Positions 35,445 through 44,862 of a DNA stretch of 64,000 nt are shown piece after piece; positions within the stretch are counted from its first letter, which is position 1; each line of letters opens with the position of its first letter. The DNA comes from an uncultured Solimonas sp. (lineage in GTDB: Bacteria; Pseudomonadota; Gammaproteobacteria; Nevskiales; Nevskiaceae). Below the pieces are notes generated by a model. The model was given only the letters and a program-made list of their open reading frames with translations. It was not told where the DNA came from and made no database searches. Location: positions 1 to 64,000 of the forward strand of contig CAMLDZ010000004.1 in assembly GCA_946478985.1 (NCBI GenBank). The letters run 5' to 3'. The position numbers and the translations under genes were made by a program.

Positions 35445-36629
35445 CTAGCCGCCGATCGACTGGTAGTAGTCCATCAGGATCTTCGCCACTTCCGGGCGCG
35501 AGAATTCCGGCGGCGGCGCGATGCCGGCACCGAGCATCTGGCGGACCTTGGTGCCGGACAGGTTGATGAAGTCCTCCGCCGTGTGGTCCGGCGCCTCGCG
35601 CATCATCACCACGCGGTCCAGCTTCTTCGAGTACGCGGTGTTGTCGGCACGGAAGATCTGGATCTGCAGCGCACCGGCCGGCACCTTGTCGTCGAAGATC
35701 GTCTGCGCGTCGAAGGCGCCGTAGTAGTCGCCGACGCCGGCGTGGTCGCGGCCGACGATCAGATAATCGCAGCCCATGTTCTGGCGGAACACCGCGTGCA
35801 GCACCGCCTCGCGCGGACCGGCATAGAGCATGTCGAAGCCGTAGCCGGTGATCATCACCGTGTTCTTCGGGAAGTAGTTGTCGACCATCGTGCGGATCGC
35901 CGCGTCACGAACCGGCGCCGGGATATCGCCGTCCTTGAGCTTGCCGAGCAGCATGTGGATGACGATGCCGTCGGTGCCGAGGCGCTCGTGCGCCATGCGG
36001 CACAGCTCTTCGTGGGCGCGGTGCATCGGGTTGCGCGTCTGGAAGGCGACGATCTTGTTCCAGCCGCGCGCCTGGATCTCGCGACGGATTTCGCCGGCGG
36101 TGCGGAAGGTGTCCGGGAACTCGCTCTGGAAGTAGCTGTAGTTCAGCACCTCGATCGGGCCGGACAGCAAGGTGTTGCCGAGGCTGAGGAAGGTCTTCAC
36201 ACCCGGGTGCTTGCCGTCGAGCGTGCCGAAGATCTGCTGCGCGACCTGCTGCAGTTCCTCGTCACTGATCGTCTCCACCGCCTGCACGTCCATCACCGCG
36301 ATGACCGGCTTGCCATCGACGTTGGGATCGCGCAGCGCCAGACGGCCCGGCTGGATGCCGGCTTCCTGGGTGAGGTTGACGATCGGCACCGGCCAGAACA
36401 GACCGCTCGCGGTCTTCAGGTTCTGCGCGACGCTGAGCACGTCGGCCTTGTTCATGTAGCCCGGCAGCGGATTGAAGTAGCCGGCGCCGAGCATCACCGC
36501 GTTGGCGGCGGCGGCCGAGTTCAGCAGCAGGCTGGGCAGGCTTTCCGCCTCCTTGGCGAGCTGTTCGCGGCGGGCGGTGTCTTCGACGTAGAGCGGCTTG
36601 AGCGTCTCGGAGCCGTGGGGCTTGATCAT
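35445..36629 (-). CDS. sat: Sulfate adenylyltransferase (single-chain ATP sulfurylase)
   Basis: A 394-residue ATP sulfurylase that makes adenosine 5'-phosphosulfate from ATP and sulfate. QTRNPMHRAHE holds the HxxH nucleotide motif and GRDHAG the second conserved block. It is the homo-oligomeric Sat type, not the CysD/CysN type of enteric bacteria. Two ATG codons compete: 36635 and 36629. AAGGA ends one base before the first and seven before the second, so I prefer 36629. It follows cysC by 26 bp and forms an operon with it. Confidence 0.9.
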   Translation of the reverse strand: MIKPHGSETLKPLYVEDTARREQLAKEAESLPSLLLNSAAAANAVMLGAGYFNPLPGYMNKADVLSVAQNLKTASGLFWPVPIVNLTQEAGIQPGRLALRDPNVDGKPVIAVMDVQAVETISDEELQQVAQQIFGTLDGKHPGVKTFLSLGNTLLSGPIEVLNYSYFQSEFPDTFRTAGEIRREIQARGWNKIVAFQTRNPMHRAHEELCRMAHERLGTDGIVIHMLLGKLKDGDIPAPVRDAAIRTMVDNYFPKNTVMITGYGFDMLYAGPREAVLHAVFRQNMGCDYLIVGRDHAGVGDYYGAFDAQTIFDDKVPAGALQIQIFRADNTAYSKKLDRVVMMREAPDHTAEDFINLSGTKVRQMLGAGIAPPPEFSRPEVAKILMDYYQSIGG

Positions 36630-36655
36630 GGGCATTCCTTAATCGGTGAAGGGTT

Positions 36656-37273
36656 TCAGGCGGCGACGATGCCGCGGGCGGCGAGCAGCTCGAGCACGGC
36701 GGCGACTTCCGCCTGCAGGCTCATCTCGTGGCTCGGCAGCACCAGCTCAGGCGCTTCCGGCGCCTCGTAGGGGTCGTCGATGCCGGTGAAGTTCTTGATC
36801 TGGCCGGCGCGCGCCTTCTTGTAGAGACCCTTGGGGTCGCGCTTCTCGGCTTCCGCCAGCGGCACGTCGACGTAGACCTCGATGAAGTCCATGCCGGCGT
36901 CCTCGTGCAGCTGGCGCACCAGATCGCGGTCGGCGCGATACGGCGAGACGAAGCTCGACAGCACGATCACGCCGGAGTCGACGAACAGCTTGGCGATCTC
37001 GCCGATGCGGCGGATGTTCTCGGCGCGGTCCTCGGCCGAGAAGCCCAGGTTCTTGTTGATGCCCAGGCGCACGTTATCGCCATCGAGGCGGTACGACAGC
37101 TTGCCGCGCTCGAACAGCACTTTCTCCAGCGCCACCGCCACCGTGCTCTTGCCGGAGCCGGACAGGCCGGTGAACCAGATCGTGGCGCCCTTCTGGCCGA
37201 GCAGGCGGGCGCGATCGGCGCGGGTGACTTCGCCTTCATGCCAGTGGACGTTGGTGGCTTTCTGTTCGGTCAT
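36656..37273 (-). CDS. cysC: Adenylylsulfate (APS) kinase
   Basis: A 205-residue APS kinase that phosphorylates APS to PAPS in the cytoplasm. The P-loop GLSGSGKST is at 36-44, DGDNVRLG follows near 64, and [10 protein letters not shown] carries the family serine region. The sequence is continuous and complete. It is the first gene of the cysC-sat unit, so transcription runs from the region shared with the divergent LysR gene, which is a plausible regulator of sulfate assimilation here. Confidence 0.93.
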   Translation of the reverse strand: MTEQKATNVHWHEGEVTRADRARLLGQKGATIWFTGLSGSGKSTVAVALEKVLFERGKLSYRLDGDNVRLGINKNLGFSAEDRAENIRRIGEIAKLFVDSGVIVLSSFVSPYRADRDLVRQLHEDAGMDFIEVYVDVPLAEAEKRDPKGLYKKARAGQIKNFTGIDDPYEAPEAPELVLPSHEMSLQAEVAAVLELLAARGIVAA

Positions 37274-37371
37274 CTTGCAATTCCTGCGACGGGGGTGGCG
37301 GCGACGGGCGCGATCCTACGCGCAAGCCGCCCATATGAAAAATAAAGACAAGTCATGTTCTGCATGCATTA

Positions 37372-37387
37372 AAGTCATAACGGACTT
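37372..37387. promoter_or_regulatory. Inverted repeat in the cysC/LysR divergent region
   Basis: AAGTC-ATAACG-GACTT is a perfect 5-bp inverted repeat with a 6-bp spacer in the AT-rich 119-bp region between cysC and the LysR gene. A second AAGTCAT occurs at 37350-37356. LysR proteins bind such dyads near their own promoter, so this is a candidate operator. Confidence 0.45.
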
Positions 37388-37419
37388 CAGTCATGCGCAC
37401 AGACGCGGTGCCGGCAGGC

Positions 37420-38310
37420 ATGAACCTCAATCACCTCGCGATCTTCCAGGCGGTGGCGGCCTGCGGCAGCGTCAGCGCCGGCGCGCAGCGGCTGCGCATC
37501 AGCCAGTCCGCCGCGTCGCGCCAGCTGGGCGAGTTCGAGCGCACGCTGGGCGTGACGCTGTTCGACCGCCTGCCGCGCGGCGTGCGGCTAACGGAAGCCG
37601 GCCGCCTGCTGCTTGGCTATGCCAACCGCCTGTTCGCGATCGAGATGGAAGCCGAGGAGGCGCTCGGCGATCTGCAGAAGCGCACGCGCGGACGCATCGC
37701 CATCGGCGCCAGCCGCACGATCGGCGCCTACCTGCTGCCGCCGGTGCTGGCTGCCTATCGCCAGCAGCATCCGGGCGTCGAGCTGTCGCTGCAGGTCGAC
37801 AACACGCGGGCGATCGAGGCGCAACTGATCGCCGGCGAGATCGATATCGGCTTTGCCGAAGGTATCGTCGGCACCGAGATGCTCGACTACCGCGTCTGCG
37901 CCAACGACGAGCTGGTGCTGGTCGCCGCACCGCGTCACCCGCTGACGCGCGAGACCACGGTGACATTGGCTCGCATGCTCGAATTCCCGATGCTGATGCA
38001 CGAGATCGGCTCCGGCACACGCGCCGTTACCGAGCTGGCGTTCGCCAAACGCCGCGTCAGCCTGCGGCCGGCGATGACGCTGGCGAGTACCGAGGCGATC
38101 AAGCAGACGGTGGCCACCGGCATCGGCATCGCCGTGCTGTCGTCGTTCGCGATCCGCACCGAGCTGGCCGCCAAGACGCTGAAGGTCGTGCCGGTGCGCG
38201 GCCTCAGCATTCAACGACCGCTGTACCGGCTGCGCCTCAGGAACAGCTGGGCGAGCCCGGCGATGCAGGCGTTCCTGGCGCTGATCGATCAGGCGCCGCT
38301 GGGAGCCTAG
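37420..38310 (+). CDS. LysR family transcriptional regulator
   Basis: A 296-residue LysR regulator if translation starts at ATG 37420; an ATG at 37393 would add nine residues. Residues 1-60 form the winged helix-turn-helix (LAIFQAVAACGSVSAGAQRL, then SQSAASRQLGEFE), and the rest is the effector-binding domain. It is divergent from cysC-sat, which suggests that it controls sulfate activation, in the manner of CysB or CysL. The effector cannot be read from sequence. It is followed by tamA after 77 bp. Confidence 0.85.
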   Translation: MNLNHLAIFQAVAACGSVSAGAQRLRISQSAASRQLGEFERTLGVTLFDRLPRGVRLTEAGRLLLGYANRLFAIEMEAEEALGDLQKRTRGRIAIGASRTIGAYLLPPVLAAYRQQHPGVELSLQVDNTRAIEAQLIAGEIDIGFAEGIVGTEMLDYRVCANDELVLVAAPRHPLTRETTVTLARMLEFPMLMHEIGSGTRAVTELAFAKRRVSLRPAMTLASTEAIKQTVATGIGIAVLSSFAIRTELAAKTLKVVPVRGLSIQRPLYRLRLRNSWASPAMQAFLALIDQAPLGA

Positions 38311-38387
38311 AGCCTGCCGATACCGTCGCGCATCTCGCACGAGTGGCGACGGAAGATTTTCGGCAGGCGCTTGCCGATAATAGATCG

Positions 38388-40157
38388 ATGCCCGCATTCC
38401 GGCCGTTCGGACATTCCACCGCGGTGAAGATCCTGCGCCTCGCCTTGCTGGCGATGCTGCTGCCGGCCGTGGCGCGCGCGCAGATCCGTGTCGAAGTGCG
38501 CGGCGTCAGCGGCGAGATCAAGATCAACGCCGAGAACTATCTGACGATTCGCGACCACGCCAGGGACAAGGACCTCGACCAGGCCGCGGTGGACCGCCTG
38601 CACCGCCGCGCCGGCCCGGAGCTGCGCGAGGCCTTGCGACCGTTCGGCTATTACAACCCCTTCATCGATGCGGCGCTCAGCGGCGCAGCGCCCGACTGGC
38701 AGGCGGTCTACACGATCCACCCGGGGCCGCGGACCAAGCTGGAGCGTGTGCAGATCGAACTCAGCGGCGAAGGCGCGGGCGAGTTCGAGGCGGAGATCGA
38801 GCGCATGCATCGCCGTCTCGAGGAAGGCGAGGATCTGGAACACCGCCGCTACGACGAGGCCAAGGTGCTGCTGTCGAGCGCCGCCTACGCCAAGGGCTAT
38901 CTCGACGCGCAGTACCGCGTCGCCGAGCTGCGCGTGAAGCCGTCCGACAACACCGCCGAGGCGGCGCTGCAGTTCGACACCGGGCCCCGCTACTACTTCG
39001 GCGACTTCACCGTCGAGCAGCAGGAGGGCGGACGCCAGCTCAATCCGGAGTTCCTGCGCCGCTACGTGAAGATCCAGAAAGGCGAGCCGTACGATCCGCA
39101 GCTGCTGCTGAACACGCAGTTCGCACTCGGCGACCTCGGCTACTTCCAGAACATCGAGGTGATTCCGCAGAAGGATGCGGCGGTCGATCGGCAAGTGCCG
39201 ATCCTGATCCGCACCTCGCCCAGAAAATCGCAGCATTACGACTTCGGCGTCGGCTACGGCACGGACACCGGCATGCGCGGCCTGATCGGCGCCGAGTTCC
39301 GCCAGCTCAACCAGTACGGTCACACCTTTCGCGTGGACACCCAGGTGTCCGAGATCAGGAATGCGGTGGTCGGCGAATACCGCATTCCGCTCGGCAACAA
39401 GGCCGGCGATGTGTTTTCGATCAACGGCAACATCGGCGAACAGGATTACGTGTCCGGCAAGAGCCAGCTGCGAGGCTTTGGTGTCGGCCTGACGCGCACG
39501 CCGGGCAAGTGGCAACGCCGCTACAGCGTCAGCTATCTGCACGAGGAATCCACACTGGGCCAGGACAGCGTGACCGCCGACCTGCTGATGCCGGGGCTGA
39601 CGCTCAACCGCAGTTCGCTGGATGACCCCATCTACGCCCGCCATGGCTGGTCGCTCTACGCCGACACCCACGGCGGTGCACACAACATCTTCTCGACGGT
39701 CAGCTTCCTGCAGGTGCACGGCATCGCCAAGGCGGCGTACCCGCTGGGTCGCAAGGCGCGCCTGCTCGGCCGCTATGAGTACGGCGCCAACTTCGTCGAG
39801 GACTTCGGCCGGCTGCCGGCCTCGCAGCGCTTCTTCGCCGGCGGCGATCAGTCGGTGCGCGGCTACAACTATCAGGCGCTCGGCCCGACCGACAGCGACG
39901 GCAAGGTCATCGGCGGCAACTTCCTGACCACCTTCAGCGTCGAGGCCGAGACCCTGGTCTGGCGCAATTGGGGCGCGGCGGTGTTCTGGGACGCCGGCGG
40001 CGTCTCCGACGATCCGGCACCGGCGTTCCACCACGGTGTCGGTGCCGGCCTGCGCTACCGCGCGCCGGTCGGTTCGATCCAGGTCGACCTGGCGCATCCG
40101 CTCGACGCCGATCGCGATCCGGTACGCCTGCACATCGGCGTGAGGGTGGGCCTGTGA
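38388..40157 (+). CDS. tamA: Translocation and assembly module subunit TamA
   Basis: A 589-residue Omp85-family protein in the outer membrane. A signal peptide ends at VARAQ, three POTRA domains occupy roughly 30-270, and a 16-strand barrel follows, with the family motif SVRGYNYQALGP near 490. It works with TamB to insert or supply components of the outer membrane, including some autotransporters and phospholipid traffic. The GTG at 38424 would start directly at MKILRLALL and give a more usual signal peptide than ATG 38388; the choice is open. The stop overlaps tamB by 4 bp (GTGA). Confidence 0.9.
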   Translation: MPAFRPFGHSTAVKILRLALLAMLLPAVARAQIRVEVRGVSGEIKINAENYLTIRDHARDKDLDQAAVDRLHRRAGPELREALRPFGYYNPFIDAALSGAAPDWQAVYTIHPGPRTKLERVQIELSGEGAGEFEAEIERMHRRLEEGEDLEHRRYDEAKVLLSSAAYAKGYLDAQYRVAELRVKPSDNTAEAALQFDTGPRYYFGDFTVEQQEGGRQLNPEFLRRYVKIQKGEPYDPQLLLNTQFALGDLGYFQNIEVIPQKDAAVDRQVPILIRTSPRKSQHYDFGVGYGTDTGMRGLIGAEFRQLNQYGHTFRVDTQVSEIRNAVVGEYRIPLGNKAGDVFSINGNIGEQDYVSGKSQLRGFGVGLTRTPGKWQRRYSVSYLHEESTLGQDSVTADLLMPGLTLNRSSLDDPIYARHGWSLYADTHGGAHNIFSTVSFLQVHGIAKAAYPLGRKARLLGRYEYGANFVEDFGRLPASQRFFAGGDQSVRGYNYQALGPTDSDGKVIGGNFLTTFSVEAETLVWRNWGAAVFWDAGGVSDDPAPAFHHGVGAGLRYRAPVGSIQVDLAHPLDADRDPVRLHIGVRVGL

Positions 40158-43100
40158 CGCGCGCGACGCTATATGCGGTGCTGCGCCTGGTGTTCCTGGT
40201 CGCCAACGCGGTACTGGGGCTGGCGCTGACGCTGGCGGTCGGTGCGGTGATCTTCGTGCTGTTCAGCAGTGCCGGCTCGGAACTGGCGCTGCGTCAGGCG
40301 GAAAGGCTCAGCGCCGGCGTGCTGCGGGTCGAGGGCGTCAGCGGCCGGCTGTGGGGGCCGCTGCACGTGGACCGCCTGGTGCTGAGCCTGGGTGCCGCCG
40401 ACGTCGAGATCCGCAACGCCGATCTGCGCGCCGAGCTGCCGGTGCTGTTGCTGCGCCGCCAGTTGCTTGTCGACTCACTGCGCGCCGATCTCGTGCGTGT
40501 ACAGCTCAAGCCGGCGCCGGAGGACAAGCCCAGGGACGGGCATGGCGCGATCACCGCGCTGCCGTTCGGCCTGCGCGTACGCGAGGCCAGTTTGGGCCAG
40601 ATGCGCATCGAAGCCGGCGGCGGCGAGCCGATCCTGATCGACACCATCGAGCTGGCGGCAAGCTGGATCGGCGACCGCGTGGTGGTCGAACATCTGGCGG
40701 CGACCACCCCCTGGGTCGGCCGCGCGCGCCTCGATGGCGCGGCGCGGCTGTTGCCGGACGCGATCGAGCTGCAGCCGCTGCACGCACAGGGCTTTGCCAT
40801 CGCTACGCTCGAAGGGCGCTTTGGCTACGGCACGGCGTCGGACCTGCATCTGCGCTGGCAGCGCATCGCCTGGCCGCCGCCGGGTACCGCCAGCGGCGGC
40901 GCCACGCAACAGCTCGACAGCGGCGGCGGCGAGGCGCACTGGCGTGGCAGCCTCGACGACTACCGCTTCGACCTCCGCGGCGCGGCACAGCTGCCGCAGC
41001 TGACGGTGCGGATCGACGGCGAGGGCCGCGGCTCGCAGTCCGGCGTCACGCTGGAGCGCCTGCATGCCGAGGCGCTGGACGGCCGGCTTGATGCGAAGCT
41101 GCGCCTGGCCTGGACCGACGGCCTGAGGCTCGACGGCGAAGGTCGCGTGGCTGGCATCAGACCTGAACTCCTGTTGCCGGAACTGCCGGGCCTGATCAAC
41201 GGCCAGTTCAAGGCCAGCACCACGCTGCGCGATGGCCGGCCGGAAGTGCGCTTCAGTGTCGCGCTGCAGGATTCGAAGCTGCGCGACTATCCCCTCAAGC
41301 TGGACGCCAGCGGCTTGTTGCGCAGCGCCGCCGAGGGCGAGATGCAGCTGCGCCTCGACAGCCTGGCCGCGCAAAGCGGCCGCGTGCAGCTGCAGGCCTC
41401 CGGCCAGGTGCTGCCGACGCTCGACGCGCAGGCACAGCTCGACGCCGCCGATCTGGCCGATGCCTGGCCGGGCCTGCAGGGCCAGCTGCGCGGCGCGCTC
41501 AGCGCCCGCGGGCCGCTGCGGCAGCCGCGCGTCACTGCCGACCTGCATGGCGCCCGGCTCAGCTACCGGACCCTGCGGCTGGCCACCGCCACGCTGGTCG
41601 CCGACCTCGACCCGCGCGGCCGGCTCGATCTGGATCTGCAGCTGCGCGAGCTCGACGCCGGCGTCGACGTCGGCAGCGCGACGCTGGGCGTGCACGGCCC
41701 GGTCGGCGCGCATCGGATCAGCGCCGGCATCGACAGCAAAGAGGGCGATTTCACGCTGGCCGCCGAAGGCGCGCTCGACCTCGCCAGGCCGGCCTGGACC
41801 GGCCGGCTTCTGGAGGCGAGGATCGCGCCGAAGAAGCTCGCCGCCTGGCAGCTGGAACAGCCGACCGCGTTGACACTCAGCGCCACGCCCAGCGTCGAGC
41901 CCACCTGCCTGCGCGCCGGCGAGGCGCGCGCCTGCCTCAGCCTCAAGCGCGACAAGACCGTCAGCCGCGTCGATGTGGCGCTGTCGGACTTTGCGCTGAG
42001 CTATCTGCAGCCGCTGCTGCCCAGCGGCGCCCAGGTCGACGTCCGGCTGCACGCCAGCGGCTTCGCCGAGTTCGGGCCGGCCGGCCTGCAGGACTTGCAC
42101 GCCGATGTCGCCACCGAGGCCGGCCGCTGGCAGCTCGGCGGCCTGACGCCGATCGAACTCAGGCCGGCGCGGCTGGTGGTCGACGACGACGGTGCCGGTA
42201 CGCGCATCGATGTGGACCTGCCCTTCGCCAGCGGCGCGCTGCAGTTGCAGGCGCGGCTGGCGCCGGGCGCCGTGTTCATGGAGCGCCCGCTGGAAGGCAC
42301 GCTGCACGCCGACGTGCCGGATCTGTCGTGGCTGCCGCTGATCAATGTCGAGATCGGCGCCGCCAGCGGTCATATCAATGGCACGCTGCAGCTGTCCGGC
42401 ACGCTCGCCGAGCCCCACCCGCGCGGCCGACTGGCGCTGTCCGACGGCACGCTCAAACTGGTGTCGCCGGGCATCGAGCTGCGCGAGATCGGCGTACGCG
42501 TTGACGCCGACGGCGCCGCACCGCTGCGCATCGACGGCGAGGCGAGCTCGGGCGAAGGCCGCGTCCATCTGGCCGGCAGCGTCGACCCGCGGCGTGATCC
42601 GCTGGCGCTGGATCTGACGCTGCGCGGCGAGAACTTCCAGGCCGCCAAGACCAGCGATGTGCGCGCCTGGGTGTCGCCGGATCTGCGCATCACCCTGGCA
42701 GAACAGAATCTGAAGGTGACCGGCAGCGTCACCGTGCCGCGTGCCGAGATCACGCCCAAATCGCTGGGCGACGGCAGCATCGCCGCCAGCAGCGACGAGG
42801 TGCTGGTCGGCAACGACCCCGGCGCGCAGCAACGCAAGGATCTGCACATCAGCGCCGACGTCACGCTCAAGCTCGGCGACAAGGTTCATCTCGAAGGCTT
42901 CGGCCTGAAAACCGACCTCGAAGGCTCGGTGCAGGCGATCGAGCAGCCGGGGCTGGTGACGCGCGCGCGCGGCGAGATCCGCCTGGTCGACGGCCACTAC
43001 AAGGCGTACGGGCAAGACCTGAACATCGAAACCGGGCGGCTGATCTTCACCGGCGGCGCCGTGACCGAGCCCGGCCTGGAGCTGCGTGCCACGCGCAAGC

Positions 43101-43564
43101 CGACCGAGGACATCACCGTCGGCCTGCAGGTGCGCGGCACGCTCAACCGGCCGGACTTCAAGCTGTTCTCCACGCCGCCGATGCCGCAGGACCAGCAGCT
43201 GGGCTGGCTGATCCTCGGCCGGCCGATCAACCAGACCACCAGTGCCACCGACAAGGCGATGGTGGGCAACGCCGCGACTTCGCTCGGTCTGGCCGGCGGC
43301 GAATGGCTGGCTGGCCGGCTGGGCTCGAAGATCGGCATCGACGAGGTCAGTGTCGGCGCCAAGCCCGGCCAGACCAACGATCAGGCGATGTTCACGGTCG
43401 GCAAGTACCTGTCGCCCAAGCTGTTCATCGCCTACGGCGTCGGCCTGTTCCAGCCCGGCCACACCTTCCGGATGCAGTACGACATCGGCAAGGGCTTCAA
43501 GGTCCAGACCGAGACCGGCGTGCAGTCCGGCGGCGATCTGCTCTATACCATCGAGCGCAAGTAG
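40154..43564 (+). CDS. tamB: Translocation and assembly module subunit TamB
   Basis: A 1136-residue AsmA-like protein. One N-terminal membrane anchor (about 10-35) is followed by a very long run of beta segments that form the periplasm-spanning groove, and the C-terminal DUF490/TamB domain with the end QTETGVQSGGDLLYTIERK that contacts TamA. It bridges the inner and outer membranes. The start is GTG at 40154, overlapping the tamA stop, so the two are translationally coupled. Length is within the range of the family. Confidence 0.9.
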   Translation: MTRATLYAVLRLVFLVANAVLGLALTLAVGAVIFVLFSSAGSELALRQAERLSAGVLRVEGVSGRLWGPLHVDRLVLSLGAADVEIRNADLRAELPVLLLRRQLLVDSLRADLVRVQLKPAPEDKPRDGHGAITALPFGLRVREASLGQMRIEAGGGEPILIDTIELAASWIGDRVVVEHLAATTPWVGRARLDGAARLLPDAIELQPLHAQGFAIATLEGRFGYGTASDLHLRWQRIAWPPPGTASGGATQQLDSGGGEAHWRGSLDDYRFDLRGAAQLPQLTVRIDGEGRGSQSGVTLERLHAEALDGRLDAKLRLAWTDGLRLDGEGRVAGIRPELLLPELPGLINGQFKASTTLRDGRPEVRFSVALQDSKLRDYPLKLDASGLLRSAAEGEMQLRLDSLAAQSGRVQLQASGQVLPTLDAQAQLDAADLADAWPGLQGQLRGALSARGPLRQPRVTADLHGARLSYRTLRLATATLVADLDPRGRLDLDLQLRELDAGVDVGSATLGVHGPVGAHRISAGIDSKEGDFTLAAEGALDLARPAWTGRLLEARIAPKKLAAWQLEQPTALTLSATPSVEPTCLRAGEARACLSLKRDKTVSRVDVALSDFALSYLQPLLPSGAQVDVRLHASGFAEFGPAGLQDLHADVATEAGRWQLGGLTPIELRPARLVVDDDGAGTRIDVDLPFASGALQLQARLAPGAVFMERPLEGTLHADVPDLSWLPLINVEIGAASGHINGTLQLSGTLAEPHPRGRLALSDGTLKLVSPGIELREIGVRVDADGAAPLRIDGEASSGEGRVHLAGSVDPRRDPLALDLTLRGENFQAAKTSDVRAWVSPDLRITLAEQNLKVTGSVTVPRAEITPKSLGDGSIAASSDEVLVGNDPGAQQRKDLHISADVTLKLGDKVHLEGFGLKTDLEGSVQAIEQPGLVTRARGEIRLVDGHYKAYGQDLNIETGRLIFTGGAVTEPGLELRATRKPTEDITVGLQVRGTLNRPDFKLFSTPPMPQDQQLGWLILGRPINQTTSATDKAMVGNAATSLGLAGGEWLAGRLGSKIGIDEVSVGAKPGQTNDQAMFTVGKYLSPKLFIAYGVGLFQPGHTFRMQYDIGKGFKVQTETGVQSGGDLLYTIERK

Positions 43565-43632
43565 GCCCCGCTCGCCCGCGGTTCAGCATGAGCGGTGCAG
43601 GCTAGAGTAGCCATTCCCCAATGGAGCTCACC

Positions 43633-44190
43633 ATGAAGCACTGGCTCGCCTCTGCCGTCGCGATGCTGCTGTCCTGCAGCGCCACTGCCGCCGATCTGCC
43701 GCCGCTGCAGACCGTGCCGCAGGTCGACCTGCAGCGCTACGCGGGAGACTGGTACGTGATCGCCAATATCCCGCCGTCGATCGAGAAGAACGCCTACAAC
43801 TCGGTCGAGCATTACGAGGTCGACGCCGACGGCAATATTCCGACGCGTTTCACCTATCGCAAGAACGGCTTCGACGGCAGCATCAAGACGCTGGAGTCCA
43901 AGGGCTTCGTCGTCGACAAGGACAGCAACGCCGAATGGGGCGTGCAGTTCTTCTGGCCGATCAAGGCCGAGTACCTGATCGTCTATCTGGCCGACGACTA
44001 TTCGCGTGCCATCGTCGCCCGCAACAAGCGGGACTACGTTTGGCTGCTGTCGCGCACACCGACCATTCCGGACCAGGAGTACGAGGCATTCACACAGCGC
44101 ATCGCCGCGCTCGGCTATGACATCGCCAAGCTGAACAAGGTACCGCAGCGCTGGCCCGATCCCGGCCACCCGCACAAGCCGCAGCCCTGA
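43633..44190 (+). CDS. blc: Lipocalin, Blc-like
   Basis: A 185-residue exported lipocalin. The signal sequence MKHWLASAVAMLLSCSATA is followed by RYAGDWYVIANIPP with the lipocalin GxW motif (44-46 region) and VWLLSRTP near the end, typical of bacterial Blc. A cysteine in LLSC could be lipid-modified, though LLSC is a poor lipobox, so the mature form may be soluble. Blc proteins bind lysophospholipids or fatty acids at the outer membrane. GGAG at 43624-43627 favours ATG 43633 over the ATG at 43621. Confidence 0.83.
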   Translation: MKHWLASAVAMLLSCSATAADLPPLQTVPQVDLQRYAGDWYVIANIPPSIEKNAYNSVEHYEVDADGNIPTRFTYRKNGFDGSIKTLESKGFVVDKDSNAEWGVQFFWPIKAEYLIVYLADDYSRAIVARNKRDYVWLLSRTPTIPDQEYEAFTQRIAALGYDIAKLNKVPQRWPDPGHPHKPQP

Positions 44191-44277
44191 GGCCCGCCCG
44201 GGCGAAATGCACGATGCGCCTCGCATTGCACTCAATCGCTATGATCCCCAGTCATTTCTGCAGTTTGACCGTGAACG

Positions 44278-44862
44278 ATGGACTTGTTCGCCCGTCTCAA
44301 GAATGAAACCGCCCCCGCTCACCAGGCGCTCGAAGATCAGCTTGATCTGCTCAGCCCGCGGCTGACGCGCGTGCGCTACATCGAGCTGCTGCAGGGCTTT
44401 CTCGGGTACGTAGAGCCTTACGAGGCGGCGCTGTGCGAGCACTGTCCGGGCGACCAGCGCGACCTGCTCGCCGGTCGGCTGCGCGCCGATCGACTGCGTG
44501 CCGATCTGCAGGCGCTCGGCGTCGGCCCGGCCACGCTGGCGACGCTGCCGCGGCATCCGCCGCTGCGCGACATGCGCCGGCAGGCAGCGTGGTTCGGCCG
44601 CTTCTACGTGATGGAAGGTTCGACGCTCGGCGCGCGCATCATCGGCCCGCACCTGTCCCGCCATCTCGCTTTCTCCGAGGGCCGCGGCAACGCTTACTTT
44701 CTCGGCCACGGCGCGCGCAGCGGCGCCATGTGGCAGGCCTTCCGCGCGCGCATGACCGCCGCGCTGGCGCCCGCCGAGCACGATGCCGCAGTAGCCGCCG
44801 CGCATGCCGGCTTCGACGATCTGCGTCGCTGGTTCGCGCACGCGCAGCGGAGCGCCGCATGA
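44278..44862 (+). CDS. bphO: Biliverdin-producing haem oxygenase
   Basis: A 194-residue bacterial haem oxygenase. His15 in NETAPAHQALE is the likely proximal haem ligand and the distal helix segment is VMEGSTLGARI. It opens haem to biliverdin, iron and CO. The stop overlaps the bacteriophytochrome start (ATGA), so it makes the chromophore for the next gene product, as in other bphO-bphP operons. It is the first gene of a four-gene light-sensing unit. Confidence 0.9.
   Translation: MDLFARLKNETAPAHQALEDQLDLLSPRLTRVRYIELLQGFLGYVEPYEAALCEHCPGDQRDLLAGRLRADRLRADLQALGVGPATLATLPRHPPLRDMRRQAAWFGRFYVMEGSTLGARIIGPHLSRHLAFSEGRGNAYFLGHGARSGAMWQAFRARMTAALAPAEHDAAVAAAHAGFDDLRRWFAHAQRSAA

Noticed and set aside
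36882..38387. The open frame of tamA extends 1.5 kb upstream through LysR and cysC
   Set aside because: That part is antisense to cysC and out of frame with LysR; the TamA signal peptide begins only at 38388 or 38424.
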